Source: Deinococcus sp. QL22
Lineage (GTDB): Bacteria; Deinococcota; Deinococci; Deinococcales; Deinococcaceae
DNA: 64,000 nucleotides
Assembly: GCF_023370075.1 (NCBI RefSeq)
Contig: NZ_CP097149.1
Coordinates: 558,001 to 622,000 of the forward strand
Reading direction: 5' to 3'
The notes below the pieces were generated by a model that was given only the letters and a program-made list of their open reading frames with translations, ran no database searches and was not told the origin of the DNA. Both the position numbers and the translations under genes were made by a program. Position 1 is the first letter of the stretch; each line of letters begins with the position of its first letter. Positions 36,834 to 45,963 of this stretch are shown piece after piece.

Positions 36834-36865
36834 TGTGTTCACAGGAGTTCTGACCCTCCACGCTC

Positions 36866-36871
36866 TATCCT
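36866..36871 (+). promoter_or_regulatory. -10 hexamer TATCCT for pyrD
   Basis: Seven bases before GTG 36879. Confidence 0.6.
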
Positions 36872-36878
36872 ATGGCCC

Positions 36879-37988
36879 GTGTACCGCCAAGCCCTCCGCC
36901 CGCTGCTGTTTCGTCTGGATGCCGAGGACGCGCATCACCTGAGCCTGAACCTGTTGCAGGCAGCTTCCAGCATTCCGCTGTGGCCTGCGCTGGCACGCGG
37001 CGTCACGCTGCCCGGTGCGGTGCAACCGCAGTTGGCGCAAACGCTGTGGGGGCGCACCTTTGCCTCTCCGGTGGGGTTGGCAGCGGGCCTGGATAAAAAC
37101 GGTGTGGCCGTCCCTGCCTTTGGCGCAATGGGCTTCGGCTTTCTGGAAGTAGGCACGGTGACGCCGCTGCCGCAGCCCGGCAACCCACGCCCGCGCCTGT
37201 TCCGCCTGCCGTCCGACGGCGCACTGATCAACCGGATGGGCTTCAACAATGCGGGAGCAGAAGCCTTACAACAGCGTCTGGCAGGGGAAAAACGGCCTGT
37301 GCCTGTCTGGGTCAACATCGGCAAAAACAAGGACACGCCCAACGAAGAAGCCGCGCAGGATTACCTGAAATGCGTGCGGGCGCTGCATGCGGTGGCCGAT
37401 GGGTTTGTCATCAACGTGAGCAGCCCCAACACGCCGGGACTGCGTGCCCTACAGGAAGCCGCAGGCTTGGGAGCGTTGGTGCGGGCTGTGCGGGAAGAAG
37501 TGGAGGCGCAAAGCGGGGGCGAGACAGGCCGGGTTCGTGGAGGCCGCCGCGCCCCGCCCGTGCTGGTCAAGCTGGCCCCCGACCTGCACCCCGCCGACTT
37601 TGAGGCCAGCGTGAACGCCGTGCAGGAGGCGGGCGCAGACGGCCTGATCATCAGCAACACCACCCTCAGCCGCACCGGACTCACGCACGCCCACTCTGCC
37701 GAGGCGGGCGGCCTCAGCGGGGTTCCTCTGGCCCTCCGCAGCACCGCGCTGATCGCCGACGCCTACCGCCAGACGCGGGGCCGCCTGCCGATTGTGGGTG
37801 TGGGCGGCATTTTTACCCCCGACGGGGCCTACGCCAAAATCCGCGCCGGGGCCAGCCTGATCGAGTTGTATACAGGCCTGATCTACGAAGGCCCGCTGCT
37901 GCCCGCCCGCCTGAACCGCACACTGGCGCAGTATTTGCAGCGCGACGGCTTTAAGACAGTGGCGGAAGCGGTGGGGGTAGGGGAATAA
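36879..37988 (+). CDS. pyrD: dihydroorotate dehydrogenase (quinone)
   Basis: 369 residues. Class 2 membrane-associated enzyme that oxidises dihydroorotate with quinone in pyrimidine synthesis. Evidence: the N-terminal helical extension MYRQALRPLLFRLDAEDAHH, VGLAAGLDKNG, INRMGFNNAG, VNIGKNKDTPNEEA, NVSSPNTPGL (catalytic Ser of class 2) and GVGGIFTPDGAYAKIRAGAS. GTG start at 36879, leaderless spacing from TATCCT. Confidence 0.96.
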   Translation: MYRQALRPLLFRLDAEDAHHLSLNLLQAASSIPLWPALARGVTLPGAVQPQLAQTLWGRTFASPVGLAAGLDKNGVAVPAFGAMGFGFLEVGTVTPLPQPGNPRPRLFRLPSDGALINRMGFNNAGAEALQQRLAGEKRPVPVWVNIGKNKDTPNEEAAQDYLKCVRALHAVADGFVINVSSPNTPGLRALQEAAGLGALVRAVREEVEAQSGGETGRVRGGRRAPPVLVKLAPDLHPADFEASVNAVQEAGADGLIISNTTLSRTGLTHAHSAEAGGLSGVPLALRSTALIADAYRQTRGRLPIVGVGGIFTPDGAYAKIRAGASLIELYTGLIYEGPLLPARLNRTLAQYLQRDGFKTVAEAVGVGE

Positions 37989-38004
37989 TCAGCAGTTCCA
38001 TTCC

Positions 38005-39294
38005 TTACGACGGCCAATTTTCAAAGCTCGCTGCAAAAATTCCTTCAAGATCCTCTGCAGTAGGCATCCGGGGCGCAACCGCCAGTAACCGCTGCTGCTT
38101 CAGCGCCCCGTCCACGAGTGCAGGCAAATCGGCGGGCACGTAACCCAGAGCGTGTAGCCCAGACGGTGCGCCTACATCACGCATCAGAGACAAAAGGGCG
38201 TTGGGAAGCGCGTCCCAGTCATCCGGCGCATAGGTTTGCCCGGTCAAGAAGGTGGCGGCCTGAATGTGCCGTGCAGGGCTGGCCCCAAAGGTAAACCGGA
38301 AGGCGGCGGGGGCGGTCACGATGACCGAAAAGCCGTGCGGCACGAAGGCATGGTCGGTGGGATAGCCGGGCGACTGGAAGCTGTGGCGCAGGCCCGCAAT
38401 CGGGTAGGCGCAGGCGTGCGGAATATGCACCCCCGCCGAGCCGAAGCCCACGCCTGCCATCGTCGCGCCCAGCATCATGAAGCCGCGTGCCTCGGTATCG
38501 TGGCCGTCCTGCACAGCGCGGCGCAGGTAGTCTCCGCCCCAGCGCAGGGCCTGACCCGACCATAAATCGGCCACCGGATTGCTGCCCTGATACGGCGGAC
38601 GCTCGGCGGGCGTGGCGGGGCGCGGCCTCGTGGTGTAGGGGCGGCTCAGGAAACTTTCGGCAGCGTGGCAGACCACATCCAGCCCGGCGGCAGCGATGAC
38701 CTGAGGCGGCGCGGTGCGGGTCAATTCCGGGTCTACGATGGCCTGCGAAGGCCGCAGCAGCCGATGACTGATGCCCGATTTTACGCCCAGTTCAGGCAGA
38801 TCCAGAATGGCGACGGTGGTGGCCTCTGACCCGCTGCCCGCCGTGGTGGGAATAGCCAGCAGGGGCATCAGCGCCCGCGTGGGCTGACCGCCTGCGCCGA
38901 TGGGCGGGTTCACGTAGTCCATCACCCCGCCCCCGCACGAGGCCAGCAGATTGGCAACTTTGGCCGTGTCTATGGCGCTGCCGCCGCCCAGCGCCACGAA
39001 CCCATCGGCCCCACTGGCCCGCGCCGCCGCTGCCGCCCGTTCTAAACTCTGCAAATCCGGCTCCACACGGATATCCGAAAAGAGGATCAGTTCCGCGCCA
39101 CTTTCCCGCAACTTGTCCAGCACCGCCTGCCCCGCCGCCTGTTCCAGCAAGGCCGGATCAATCACCACGAAGGCCCGCCGCACGCCCAACCGCGCCAGTT
39201 CCCAGCCTGCTTCTGCCGCCGCTCCCGGCCCAAACTTGATGGGGGTGGCTTCGACGGTAAAGACGGTTTCGAGGGGAGATGGGGCATGGGTCAT
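38005..39294 (-). CDS. Iron-containing hydroxyacid-oxoacid transhydrogenase-like
   Basis: 429 residues. Group III iron alcohol dehydrogenase fold: FVALGGGSAIDTAKVANLLA, IPTTAGSGSEATTVAILD and GLDVVCHAAESFLSRPYT (metal-ligand region). The stretch PYQGSNPVADLW and GFGSAGVHIPHACAYPIAGL closely follow the ADHFE1/HOT group, which exchanges electrons between 4-hydroxybutyrate and 2-oxoglutarate, so that reaction is the best guess. ATG 39294 is chosen from GGAGG eight bases upstream. It is convergent with pyrD. Confidence 0.85.
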   Translation of the reverse strand: MTHAPSPLETVFTVEATPIKFGPGAAAEAGWELARLGVRRAFVVIDPALLEQAAGQAVLDKLRESGAELILFSDIRVEPDLQSLERAAAAARASGADGFVALGGGSAIDTAKVANLLASCGGGVMDYVNPPIGAGGQPTRALMPLLAIPTTAGSGSEATTVAILDLPELGVKSGISHRLLRPSQAIVDPELTRTAPPQVIAAAGLDVVCHAAESFLSRPYTTRPRPATPAERPPYQGSNPVADLWSGQALRWGGDYLRRAVQDGHDTEARGFMMLGATMAGVGFGSAGVHIPHACAYPIAGLRHSFQSPGYPTDHAFVPHGFSVIVTAPAAFRFTFGASPARHIQAATFLTGQTYAPDDWDALPNALLSLMRDVGAPSGLHALGYVPADLPALVDGALKQQRLLAVAPRMPTAEDLEGIFAASFENWPS

Positions 39295-39440
39295 AGAATT
39301 CCTCCGGGGCAGCGCTGTTGGGGTAGGTTGTCGCGTTTCCGGCAGGCTAGCACCCGTGCAGTGCCAAGGAATTGCCCGTCTGGGCATGGCAGACGGGCGG
39401 GGGTGATTAGGTTTGTTTTGAGAGCGATTGCTTTGCCTAC

Positions 39441-40274
39441 CTAGCCGACTTTTCCCAGTCGCCCACGCAGCAGCGCGGGGCCGTGTTCGGCAGCGGTGCG
39501 AACCAGAATGCCCATCTTGTGCGGGTTGGCCTCCAGATCAATTCTCAGGCCCAGTTCGGCGGCACTCTCGCTGCACGCGGGGCCGATGCTGACGACCACC
39601 ATCCGGCGAATCGCGTCGCGCAACTCGGGCTCCAGGTTCATGCGGGCCGCAAATTTCAGCAGATGCAAGACCTGTGTGCCGCTGGACAGCAGCAAGATGT
39701 CCTGGCCGCCGAGCACAGTCTCGCGGATGGCGTGAGCCAGTGGCGCGGTGTCGGCGGGGAAGGCGCAACGGTACACCGGAATGCTGGTCACGCGCAGGCC
39801 CGCGTGCTTGAGCGTGTGTAGCATGGCCGGGGGCGTGGCGTCGCCGTATTCCAGAATCACAGCGTGCTGACCGGGGGCCAGGGTGGCAATCAGGTGATCC
39901 TGAATCTCGTGCCAGGTGCAGGGCTTGGGCACACTCACCCCGGTCAGGCCAAAGGTTTTAAGCGCCTGCATGGGCTTCGTGCCGCGTGCCACCATCGGAA
40001 CACGTTGCAGCGTCTCCAGATGCTGTGGATTCAGGGCCGCCAGATCGCGTAGGAACAGTTTGCTGCCCACGCCCGTCATGCAGGCCACCGCGTGAATGTC
40101 GCCCGCCGCCAGCCCCGCCTCAAACTGGGTCAGGTGGGCGCTCAGATCCAGCTTCTGCTCGCGCATGCTGGGGGCCACCATCGCCACGCCGCCGTATTTG
40201 CCGATCAGGGTCGCCATTTCCTCGGAGCGCCGGGACTCCAGGCTCAGTACCCTCAGACCGCCAAACCAATCCAT
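39441..40274 (-). CDS. Uroporphyrinogen-III synthase (HemD)-like protein
   Basis: 277 residues. Two alternating alpha/beta halves with IHAVACMTGVGSKLFLRDL and ILLLSSGTQVLHLLKFAA follow the HemD fold; key residues are loosely conserved in the family as a whole. It is the third gene after nirB and nirD and overlaps the nirD end by 22 bases. This suggests it supplies uroporphyrinogen III for siroheme, the nitrite reductase cofactor. A dedicated regulatory HemD-like role is the alternative. Confidence 0.82.
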   Translation of the reverse strand: MDWFGGLRVLSLESRRSEEMATLIGKYGGVAMVAPSMREQKLDLSAHLTQFEAGLAAGDIHAVACMTGVGSKLFLRDLAALNPQHLETLQRVPMVARGTKPMQALKTFGLTGVSVPKPCTWHEIQDHLIATLAPGQHAVILEYGDATPPAMLHTLKHAGLRVTSIPVYRCAFPADTAPLAHAIRETVLGGQDILLLSSGTQVLHLLKFAARMNLEPELRDAIRRMVVVSIGPACSESAAELGLRIDLEANPHKMGILVRTAAEHGPALLRGRLGKVG

Positions 40275-40630
40275 ACGTCACCCCCTTTGGCGCGGGCCGC
40301 ATACACGGGCAGGCGCAGGGCGGGGTCGTCCAGACTTACGCCCGTTTCCAGGTCAAAGGCGTGCTTCAGCAGCGGCGAGGCCACCTTGAACCGCAGGCCG
40401 TCTACCGCCGTGTAACTGCCGGTCAGCCCGCGAGACAGCACATTGGCGCTGGTGTAGGGATCGTGGTTGCCCACTGCAAAAATCCGGTCTGCACCTCGGT
40501 AGGTCACGCGGAACACAGCCACCTGAGCGCCGTCTACGAGGGCACACACGCCCGCACCGGGCAAAATATCGTCGAGCTTGCACACGCGAACCCAGGCGGT
40601 AGACGGAGAAGAAAGGGTGAGGGTCATCAT
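40253..40630 (-). CDS. nirD: nitrite reductase small subunit
   Basis: 125 residues. Rieske-like NirD fold without cluster ligands: WVRVCKLDDILPGAGVCALV, FAVGNHDPYTSANVLSRGLT and YTAVDGLRFKVASPLLKHAF then DLETG. It partners NirB in NADH-dependent nitrite reduction to ammonium. An AAAGGAG sequence sits two bases before ATG 40630 and five before ATG 40627, so either may be used. The gap to nirB is 173 bases and contains a TCTAAGGG repeat motif. Confidence 0.9.
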   Translation of the reverse strand: MMTLTLSSPSTAWVRVCKLDDILPGAGVCALVDGAQVAVFRVTYRGADRIFAVGNHDPYTSANVLSRGLTGSYTAVDGLRFKVASPLLKHAFDLETGVSLDDPALRLPVYAARAKGGDVWIGLAV

Positions 40631-40803
40631 GGCTCCTTTTGAAATTGGGTGAGCTTTGGTGAAATCTGGACGCTGGGACACAGGGCAAAAAGCTGGTCTA
40701 AGGGTCGAGGGTCTAAGGGTCTGAGAAGCCCTGTTGATCAGAGTTTGATGGGCAATGGTCATGGTTTTTGCAGTTCCCACTCACCACTGACCACTTACGG
40801 CTT

Positions 40804-43407
40804 TTAATCGTCTCCGCCCGCCATCGGCAGAGGCGTCAGCCCATGCAGCGAGACAGGTTGCAGCGGCGCGGGCCGAATCTGGCCCCGTTCGTCTACCCAC
40901 TCGATGGCGTTGTCGCGGGCGTCGCTGTTGATGAAGGTGCGGAAGCGGGCCAAGCCTGCCGTGTCGGTGAGGGCGGCGGCCCATTCGTCTTCATAGGTGC
41001 CGACGTGGTGGGTTATGGCCGCGTCCAGATCGGCGCAGATACCCAATTTGTCGTCCACGATCACGGCCCGCAGGTAGTCCAACCCGCCCTCCAGGTTTTC
41101 CAGCCAGGTGCTGGTACGTTGCAGGCGGTCAGCGGTTCGCACGTAGAACATCAGGAAGCGGTCAAGCAGCGTGATCAGCGTGGTTTCATCCAGCCCCTCG
41201 GCCAGCAGCAGCGCGTGCTTGGGTGTGACGCCTCCGTTGCCACCCACATACAGGTTCCAGCCTTTTTCGGTGGCGATCAGGCCAAAGTCCTTACTGCGGG
41301 CCTCGGCGCATTCGCGGGTACAGCCGGATACCCCCGATTTGAGTTTGTGCGGGCTGCGCAGGCCCCGGTAGCGCAATTCCAGCCGGATGGCGAGGCTGGT
41401 GGAATCCTGCACCCCGTAGCGGCACCATGTCTGTCCCACACAGCTTTTGACCGTGCGTAAGCTTTTGCCGTATGCGTGCCCGCTCTCGAAGCCTGCCGCG
41501 ATCAGGTCTGTCCAGATGGCGGGCAGATCGTCGCGCTGTGCGCCCAACAGGTCTATACGTTGCCCGCCCGTAATCTTGCAGTACAGGCCGAATTTGCGGG
41601 CCACTTCGCCAATAGCAATCAACCCTTCTGCCGTCACTTCTCCGCCGGGAATGCGCGGCATCACGCTGTAGGTGCCGTTTTTCTGGATATTGGCGAGAAA
41701 GGCGTCGTTGGTGTCTTGCAGCGGCGCGTGCTGGGGCTTCAGCACATACTCGTTGTGCAGGCTCGCCAAAATGCTCGCCACCGCTGGCTTGCACACTTCG
41801 CAGCCCATGCCGCTGCCGTGCGCCTCTAGCACTTCATCCCAGCTTTGCCAGCCCTTGACCCGAATCAGGTCGAAGAGTTCCTGACGCGAGTGCGGGTAGT
41901 GTTCGCAGAGGTGGTTGGACACGGTTTCGCCCAGCCGCCGCAGTTCCGTTTGCAGGAGGCCGTGCATCACTTGCACGCAACCGCCGCAGCCCGTGCCCGC
42001 GCCCGTGCATTTTTTCAGGCTCGCCACGTCCCGCGCACCGCCCGCAATGGCGCTGCACAAGGCGTCCGAGCGCACGTTTTCGCAGGAGCAGATCAGGGCG
42101 TTGGCAGATGCAGGTAAGGCCGCGCCACCGGGCATGGGCGGCACGATCAGCGTTTCGGGCGGCACGGTCAGGGGCGTGCCACTCAGCGTCAGGTCAAGCA
42201 GGTCGCTGTAGCGGGCCGTATCGCCCACCAGCAGGCCACCCAGCACGCGCAATCCGTCTTCCGACAGCACCAGTTTGCTGTACGTGTTCCGCACATTGTC
42301 GCTGAGGCTGACCGTGCGAGCGCCGGGGGTGGTGCCTTTGGCGTCGCCAAAACTACCCACTTCTACGCCCAGCAGCTTCAGCTTGGTAGAAAGGTCGGCC
42401 CCGGTAAAGCGGGCGCTTGAACCTTCATGAAGGCCCAGATCGGTAAGAACACTGGCGGCGGCCACTTTTGCCATGCTGTAACCGGGAGCCACCAGCCCAT
42501 ACACGCGCCCGTCGTGCAGCGCACATTCGCCCACCGCGTACACCGCCGGGTCAGAGGTCACGCAGCGGTCATCGATGGTGATTCCACCGCGCTCGCCTAC
42601 GCTCAGGCCACTCGTGCGGGCCAGTTCGTCGCGGGGCCGAATCCCTGCCGAAAACACCACCAAGTCGGCAGGCAGGCTAGAGCCGTCGGCAAAGGCCAGC
42701 CCGGTCACCTGCCCGCTCTCATCCACCTGCACCTCAGAGGTGGCCTTGCCCACGTGCACGCCGATGCCCATGCCTTCAATCGTGCGGCGCAGCGTCGCGC
42801 CCCCTTCGGCGTCCAGTTGCGCGGGCATCAGCTGGGGGGCGAATTCCACCACATGCGTTTGCAGGCCCAGTTTGCCCAGTGCGCCCGCTGCTTCCAGCCC
42901 TAGCAACCCGCCGCCGATGACCACACCTGTGCTTTTTCCTGCGGCCTGCAATGCCTGCGCCGCCGTGCGAATGGCGTCCAGATCATCCAGCGTGCGGTAC
43001 ACGAAGCAGCCCGCCGCGTCTTTACCGGGCAGGGGCGGAACGAAGGGAAAGCTGCCCGTTGCCAGCACCAGCACGTCGTAACTCAGTTCAGTGTTCCCCA
43101 CACTCACGCTGCGGGTGGTGTGGTTGATGTGGCTGGCGCGGCCAAACACCACATTCACGCCCAGTTCGGCGTAGCCCACAGGCGTCGCCAGCGCCAGATC
43201 GGGGCGCGGTTGGTCAAAATGGCTGCTCAGGTGCACCCGGTCATAGGCCAGCCGGAATTCCTCGCTGACGACGGTGACGCGTAGGCAAGCGGCGTCGGCC
43301 TGTGCGCGGAGTTGTTCTACAAAACGGTGGCTGACCATGCCGCTGCCCACGACGACGACGTGCGGCAAGGTGCTTTGGGCGACAGCTGGACTGGTGGGGT
43401 GCGACAT
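40804..43407 (-). CDS. nirB: nitrite reductase large subunit (NADH)
   Basis: 867 residues. N-terminal NADH/FAD oxidoreductase (VVVVGSGMVSHRFVEQL; GVVIGGGLLGLEAAGALGKL), a central BFD-like [2Fe-2S] domain (CSCENVRSDALC region LICSCENV; CTGAGTGCGGCVQVM), then siroheme/4Fe-4S halves (GQTWCRYGVQDS; SGVSGCTRECAEARSKDFGL). Six-electron reduction of nitrite to ammonium in the cytoplasm. The ATG at 43407 follows a GAGAGAGG stretch. It is divergent from narB. Confidence 0.95.
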   Translation of the reverse strand: MSHPTSPAVAQSTLPHVVVVGSGMVSHRFVEQLRAQADAACLRVTVVSEEFRLAYDRVHLSSHFDQPRPDLALATPVGYAELGVNVVFGRASHINHTTRSVSVGNTELSYDVLVLATGSFPFVPPLPGKDAAGCFVYRTLDDLDAIRTAAQALQAAGKSTGVVIGGGLLGLEAAGALGKLGLQTHVVEFAPQLMPAQLDAEGGATLRRTIEGMGIGVHVGKATSEVQVDESGQVTGLAFADGSSLPADLVVFSAGIRPRDELARTSGLSVGERGGITIDDRCVTSDPAVYAVGECALHDGRVYGLVAPGYSMAKVAAASVLTDLGLHEGSSARFTGADLSTKLKLLGVEVGSFGDAKGTTPGARTVSLSDNVRNTYSKLVLSEDGLRVLGGLLVGDTARYSDLLDLTLSGTPLTVPPETLIVPPMPGGAALPASANALICSCENVRSDALCSAIAGGARDVASLKKCTGAGTGCGGCVQVMHGLLQTELRRLGETVSNHLCEHYPHSRQELFDLIRVKGWQSWDEVLEAHGSGMGCEVCKPAVASILASLHNEYVLKPQHAPLQDTNDAFLANIQKNGTYSVMPRIPGGEVTAEGLIAIGEVARKFGLYCKITGGQRIDLLGAQRDDLPAIWTDLIAAGFESGHAYGKSLRTVKSCVGQTWCRYGVQDSTSLAIRLELRYRGLRSPHKLKSGVSGCTRECAEARSKDFGLIATEKGWNLYVGGNGGVTPKHALLLAEGLDETTLITLLDRFLMFYVRTADRLQRTSTWLENLEGGLDYLRAVIVDDKLGICADLDAAITHHVGTYEDEWAAALTDTAGLARFRTFINSDARDNAIEWVDERGQIRPAPLQPVSLHGLTPLPMAGGDD

Positions 43408-43434
43408 CAAAAACCTCTCTCAAAGCGGGGGAAG

Positions 43435-43524
43435 GCCAGTACAGATCGGGCCAGTACAGATCGGGCCGGTACAGATTGGGACAGTACAGATCGGGCCGGT
43501 ACAGATTGGGACAGTACAGATCGG
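43435..43524. repeat. Six tandem 15-bp repeats between nirB and narB
   Basis: Six copies in a row of G(C/A)C(A/G)GTACAGAT(C/T)GG: 43435, 43450, 43465, 43480, 43495 and 43510. Units 1-2 are identical; units 3/5 and 4/6 form matching pairs. They lie in the divergent control region of the nitrate and nitrite genes, 28 bases before the nirB start. They may be a multi-site operator or simple slippage repeats. Confidence 0.85.
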
Positions 43525-43748
43525 AGCAGGGAGGCCGGGGGCAGGAAGGCCGACACGCACGCCGCGCCCCCTCTGCCCTCTATTGGGAACGATCTCAGAC
43601 CGATTGTCAATAGATTTTCGAACAAACTGCAAATTCACCGGAACAGTGACAGAAGAATTTAGACGTGTATTGCTAGATGTCACCAAAAAACAGTTCGTTC
43701 TGCAAATTTGACCTTGACATAGACACAAGTACCCCGCAAGGTGAGGCC

Positions 43749-45878
43749 ATGTCTGCGCCGCACGTCTCCGCTTCCAGTGTCTTGCCGCCCGCCGTGCCCC
43801 GGCTGGTGCGAACCACCTGCCCCTACTGCGCGGTGCAGTGCAACTTCGACTTGCACATCGAAAACAATTTGCCCGTGAAGATCACGCCCACCAAAGAATG
43901 CCCGGTGGCGCACGGCACGGTCTGCAAAAAGGGGCTGGCGGCCCTCAGCGATCTGCGCCACCCCGAACGCCTGACCACGCCGCTGCTCCGGAAAAACGGC
44001 GAACTCGTACCTGTGGGTTGGGCCGAGGCGCTGGCCTATGTGCGCGAAGCCCTGACGCCGCTACTGGCGGCCAATCCTGACGCGGTGGGCGTGTACGGCA
44101 GCGGCAGCCTCACCAACGAGAAGACCTACCTGCTGGGCAAATTTGCCCGCCTCGCGCTGAAAACGGCCAACATCGATTACAACGGGCGCTACTGCATGGC
44201 CTCGGCCAGCACGGCCCTGAACCGCACGGTGGGCTATGACCGGGGGCTGGGCTTCCCCCTGTCCGACATGGGCACCAGTGACCTGATTTTGCTGGTGGGC
44301 GCGAACATTGCCGAGACGCTGCCGCCCATCATGCAGTACCTCAAGGCCGCCAAAGACCGGGGGGCGCTGGTGTACGCCATCGATCCACGCGCTACCACCA
44401 CCGCCAAAGTTGCGGGCAAACACTTGGGGATTCGGCCCGGGAGCGACGGCGTGCTGGCGCTGGGGCTGCTGCACCTGATGAAGCAGTGGGGCAAAATTCG
44501 GCCCACCGCCACCGCACACGGCCTGACCGAGGTGCTGCGCCAGGCCGACGACTACCCGCCCGCCCGCGTAGCCCACGAATGCGGCATTCCCGAAAGCGAC
44601 TTTTTGGCGCTGGCCCACGCCTACGCGGGTGCCACCAAGCCCCTGATCCTCACCGGACGCGGCGCAGAGCAGCATGCCCACGGCACCGACACGGTTCACG
44701 CGCTGTTGAATCTGGCCTTTCTGACCGGGCATTTTGGCAAACCGGGCGGCGGCTACGGCACCCTGACCGGGCAGGGCAACGGGCAGGGCGGACGCGAACA
44801 CGGCCAGAAAACTGACCAGTTGCCGGGCGCACGCAGCCTGCGCGATCCCCGCCACCGCGCCGAGATTGCCGCGCTGTGGAACTGCGATCCCGCCGAGTTG
44901 CCCCAACCCGGCAGGAGCGCACAGGAGTTGCTGAACGCCTGCGGCACAGACATAGAAGCCCTGATCGTGCTGGGGTCAAATCCGGTGGTCAGCGCGGCGG
45001 GGGCCGGATTCGTCACCGAACGCCTTCAGGCGCTGAAGCACCTGATCGTCATCGACTTTTTGCCCAGCGAAACGGCGCAGTTGGCAACCTTGGTGCTGCC
45101 CGGTTCCATGTGGTGCGAGGAAGAAGGCACGACCACCAATCTGGAAGGCCGGGTGCAGCGCCGCCGCAAAGCGATCACTGCGCCGGGAGCCGCCCGCGAA
45201 GACTGGCGCATCCTGTGCGATCTGGCCCACGCGGTAGGCCGTCCCAAAGGTTTCGAATACGCCACGTTCCGGGATTTGCAAGACGAATTCTTCCGGGCCA
45301 CGCGCGGTGGCAAGGCCGATTACAGCGGTCTGAGTGCCGAGCGCCTTGACCGGGCCAGTGCCCAGTGGCCCGTGCCACACGCGGCTGGCCCCGATACGCC
45401 TTACGCCTACGCGCCCACCTACCCCACCGCCGATGGACTGGCAACCCTGCATCTGCCCACGCTGCCCGCATTCACGGCGTCGCCCCGCGCCCTCACCCTC
45501 ACCACCGGACGCCTCGGCAACCAGTACCAGAGCGGCACCCAGACGCGCCGGAACGCAGGTTTGCGGGCTGAAAACACCGCCCAGATGCACCCCGATACGG
45601 CCCGCCAACATGGGCTGAAGGCAGGCGACGCCGTGACCCTGAAAACTGCTCATGGCAGTACCACCCTGCCCGTATCCATCACTCCCGGCATTCGCCCTGA
45701 CACGGTGTTTTTGCCGTTCCACTGGCCGGAAACCGCCAATCTGCTCACCGATCCCCACACGCTCGACCCGCATTCCAAGATGCCCGCGTTCAAGGCCACG
45801 CCCGTCAGGCTGCACCCAGCCCATGCTGCGGCTGCAACCGAACCAATGCGGGGGGTGGGTCAACCTGTGATGCGCTGA
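43749..45878 (+). CDS. narB: assimilatory nitrate reductase, molybdopterin subunit
   Basis: 709 residues. N-terminal 4Fe-4S ligands Cys24, 27, 31 and 59 (TCPYCAVQC and GTVCKKG), Mo-bis-MGD domains with YNGRYCMASA (Mo-ligand Cys), DPRATTTAKVA, TGRGAEQHAHG, and the C-terminal barrel MPAFKATPVR. Reduces nitrate to nitrite in the cytoplasm. ATG 43749 follows AAGGTGAGG by two bases. Its neighbours (nitrite reductase and a nitrate transporter) fix the role; formate dehydrogenase is excluded by context. Confidence 0.92.
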   Translation: MSAPHVSASSVLPPAVPRLVRTTCPYCAVQCNFDLHIENNLPVKITPTKECPVAHGTVCKKGLAALSDLRHPERLTTPLLRKNGELVPVGWAEALAYVREALTPLLAANPDAVGVYGSGSLTNEKTYLLGKFARLALKTANIDYNGRYCMASASTALNRTVGYDRGLGFPLSDMGTSDLILLVGANIAETLPPIMQYLKAAKDRGALVYAIDPRATTTAKVAGKHLGIRPGSDGVLALGLLHLMKQWGKIRPTATAHGLTEVLRQADDYPPARVAHECGIPESDFLALAHAYAGATKPLILTGRGAEQHAHGTDTVHALLNLAFLTGHFGKPGGGYGTLTGQGNGQGGREHGQKTDQLPGARSLRDPRHRAEIAALWNCDPAELPQPGRSAQELLNACGTDIEALIVLGSNPVVSAAGAGFVTERLQALKHLIVIDFLPSETAQLATLVLPGSMWCEEEGTTTNLEGRVQRRRKAITAPGAAREDWRILCDLAHAVGRPKGFEYATFRDLQDEFFRATRGGKADYSGLSAERLDRASAQWPVPHAAGPDTPYAYAPTYPTADGLATLHLPTLPAFTASPRALTLTTGRLGNQYQSGTQTRRNAGLRAENTAQMHPDTARQHGLKAGDAVTLKTAHGSTTLPVSITPGIRPDTVFLPFHWPETANLLTDPHTLDPHSKMPAFKATPVRLHPAHAAAATEPMRGVGQPVMR

Positions 45879-45963
45879 CTATCCAATTTGCCCGTTTTAC
45901 CGCTCGACACCGTGTTCCCCGCGCCGTGTCCGCCCTCTCCTGTCTCTGTTGCGAGGTTTTGCC

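Noticed and set aside
43435..43524. Possible CRISPR array
   Set aside because: Units follow one another directly with no spacers, and no cas genes are present.
43312..43662. Repetitive reading frames across the 15-bp array, giving pentapeptide repeats
   Set aside because: 15 is a multiple of three, so any frame stays open through the repeats on both strands. There is no start signal, and flanks are non-coding.
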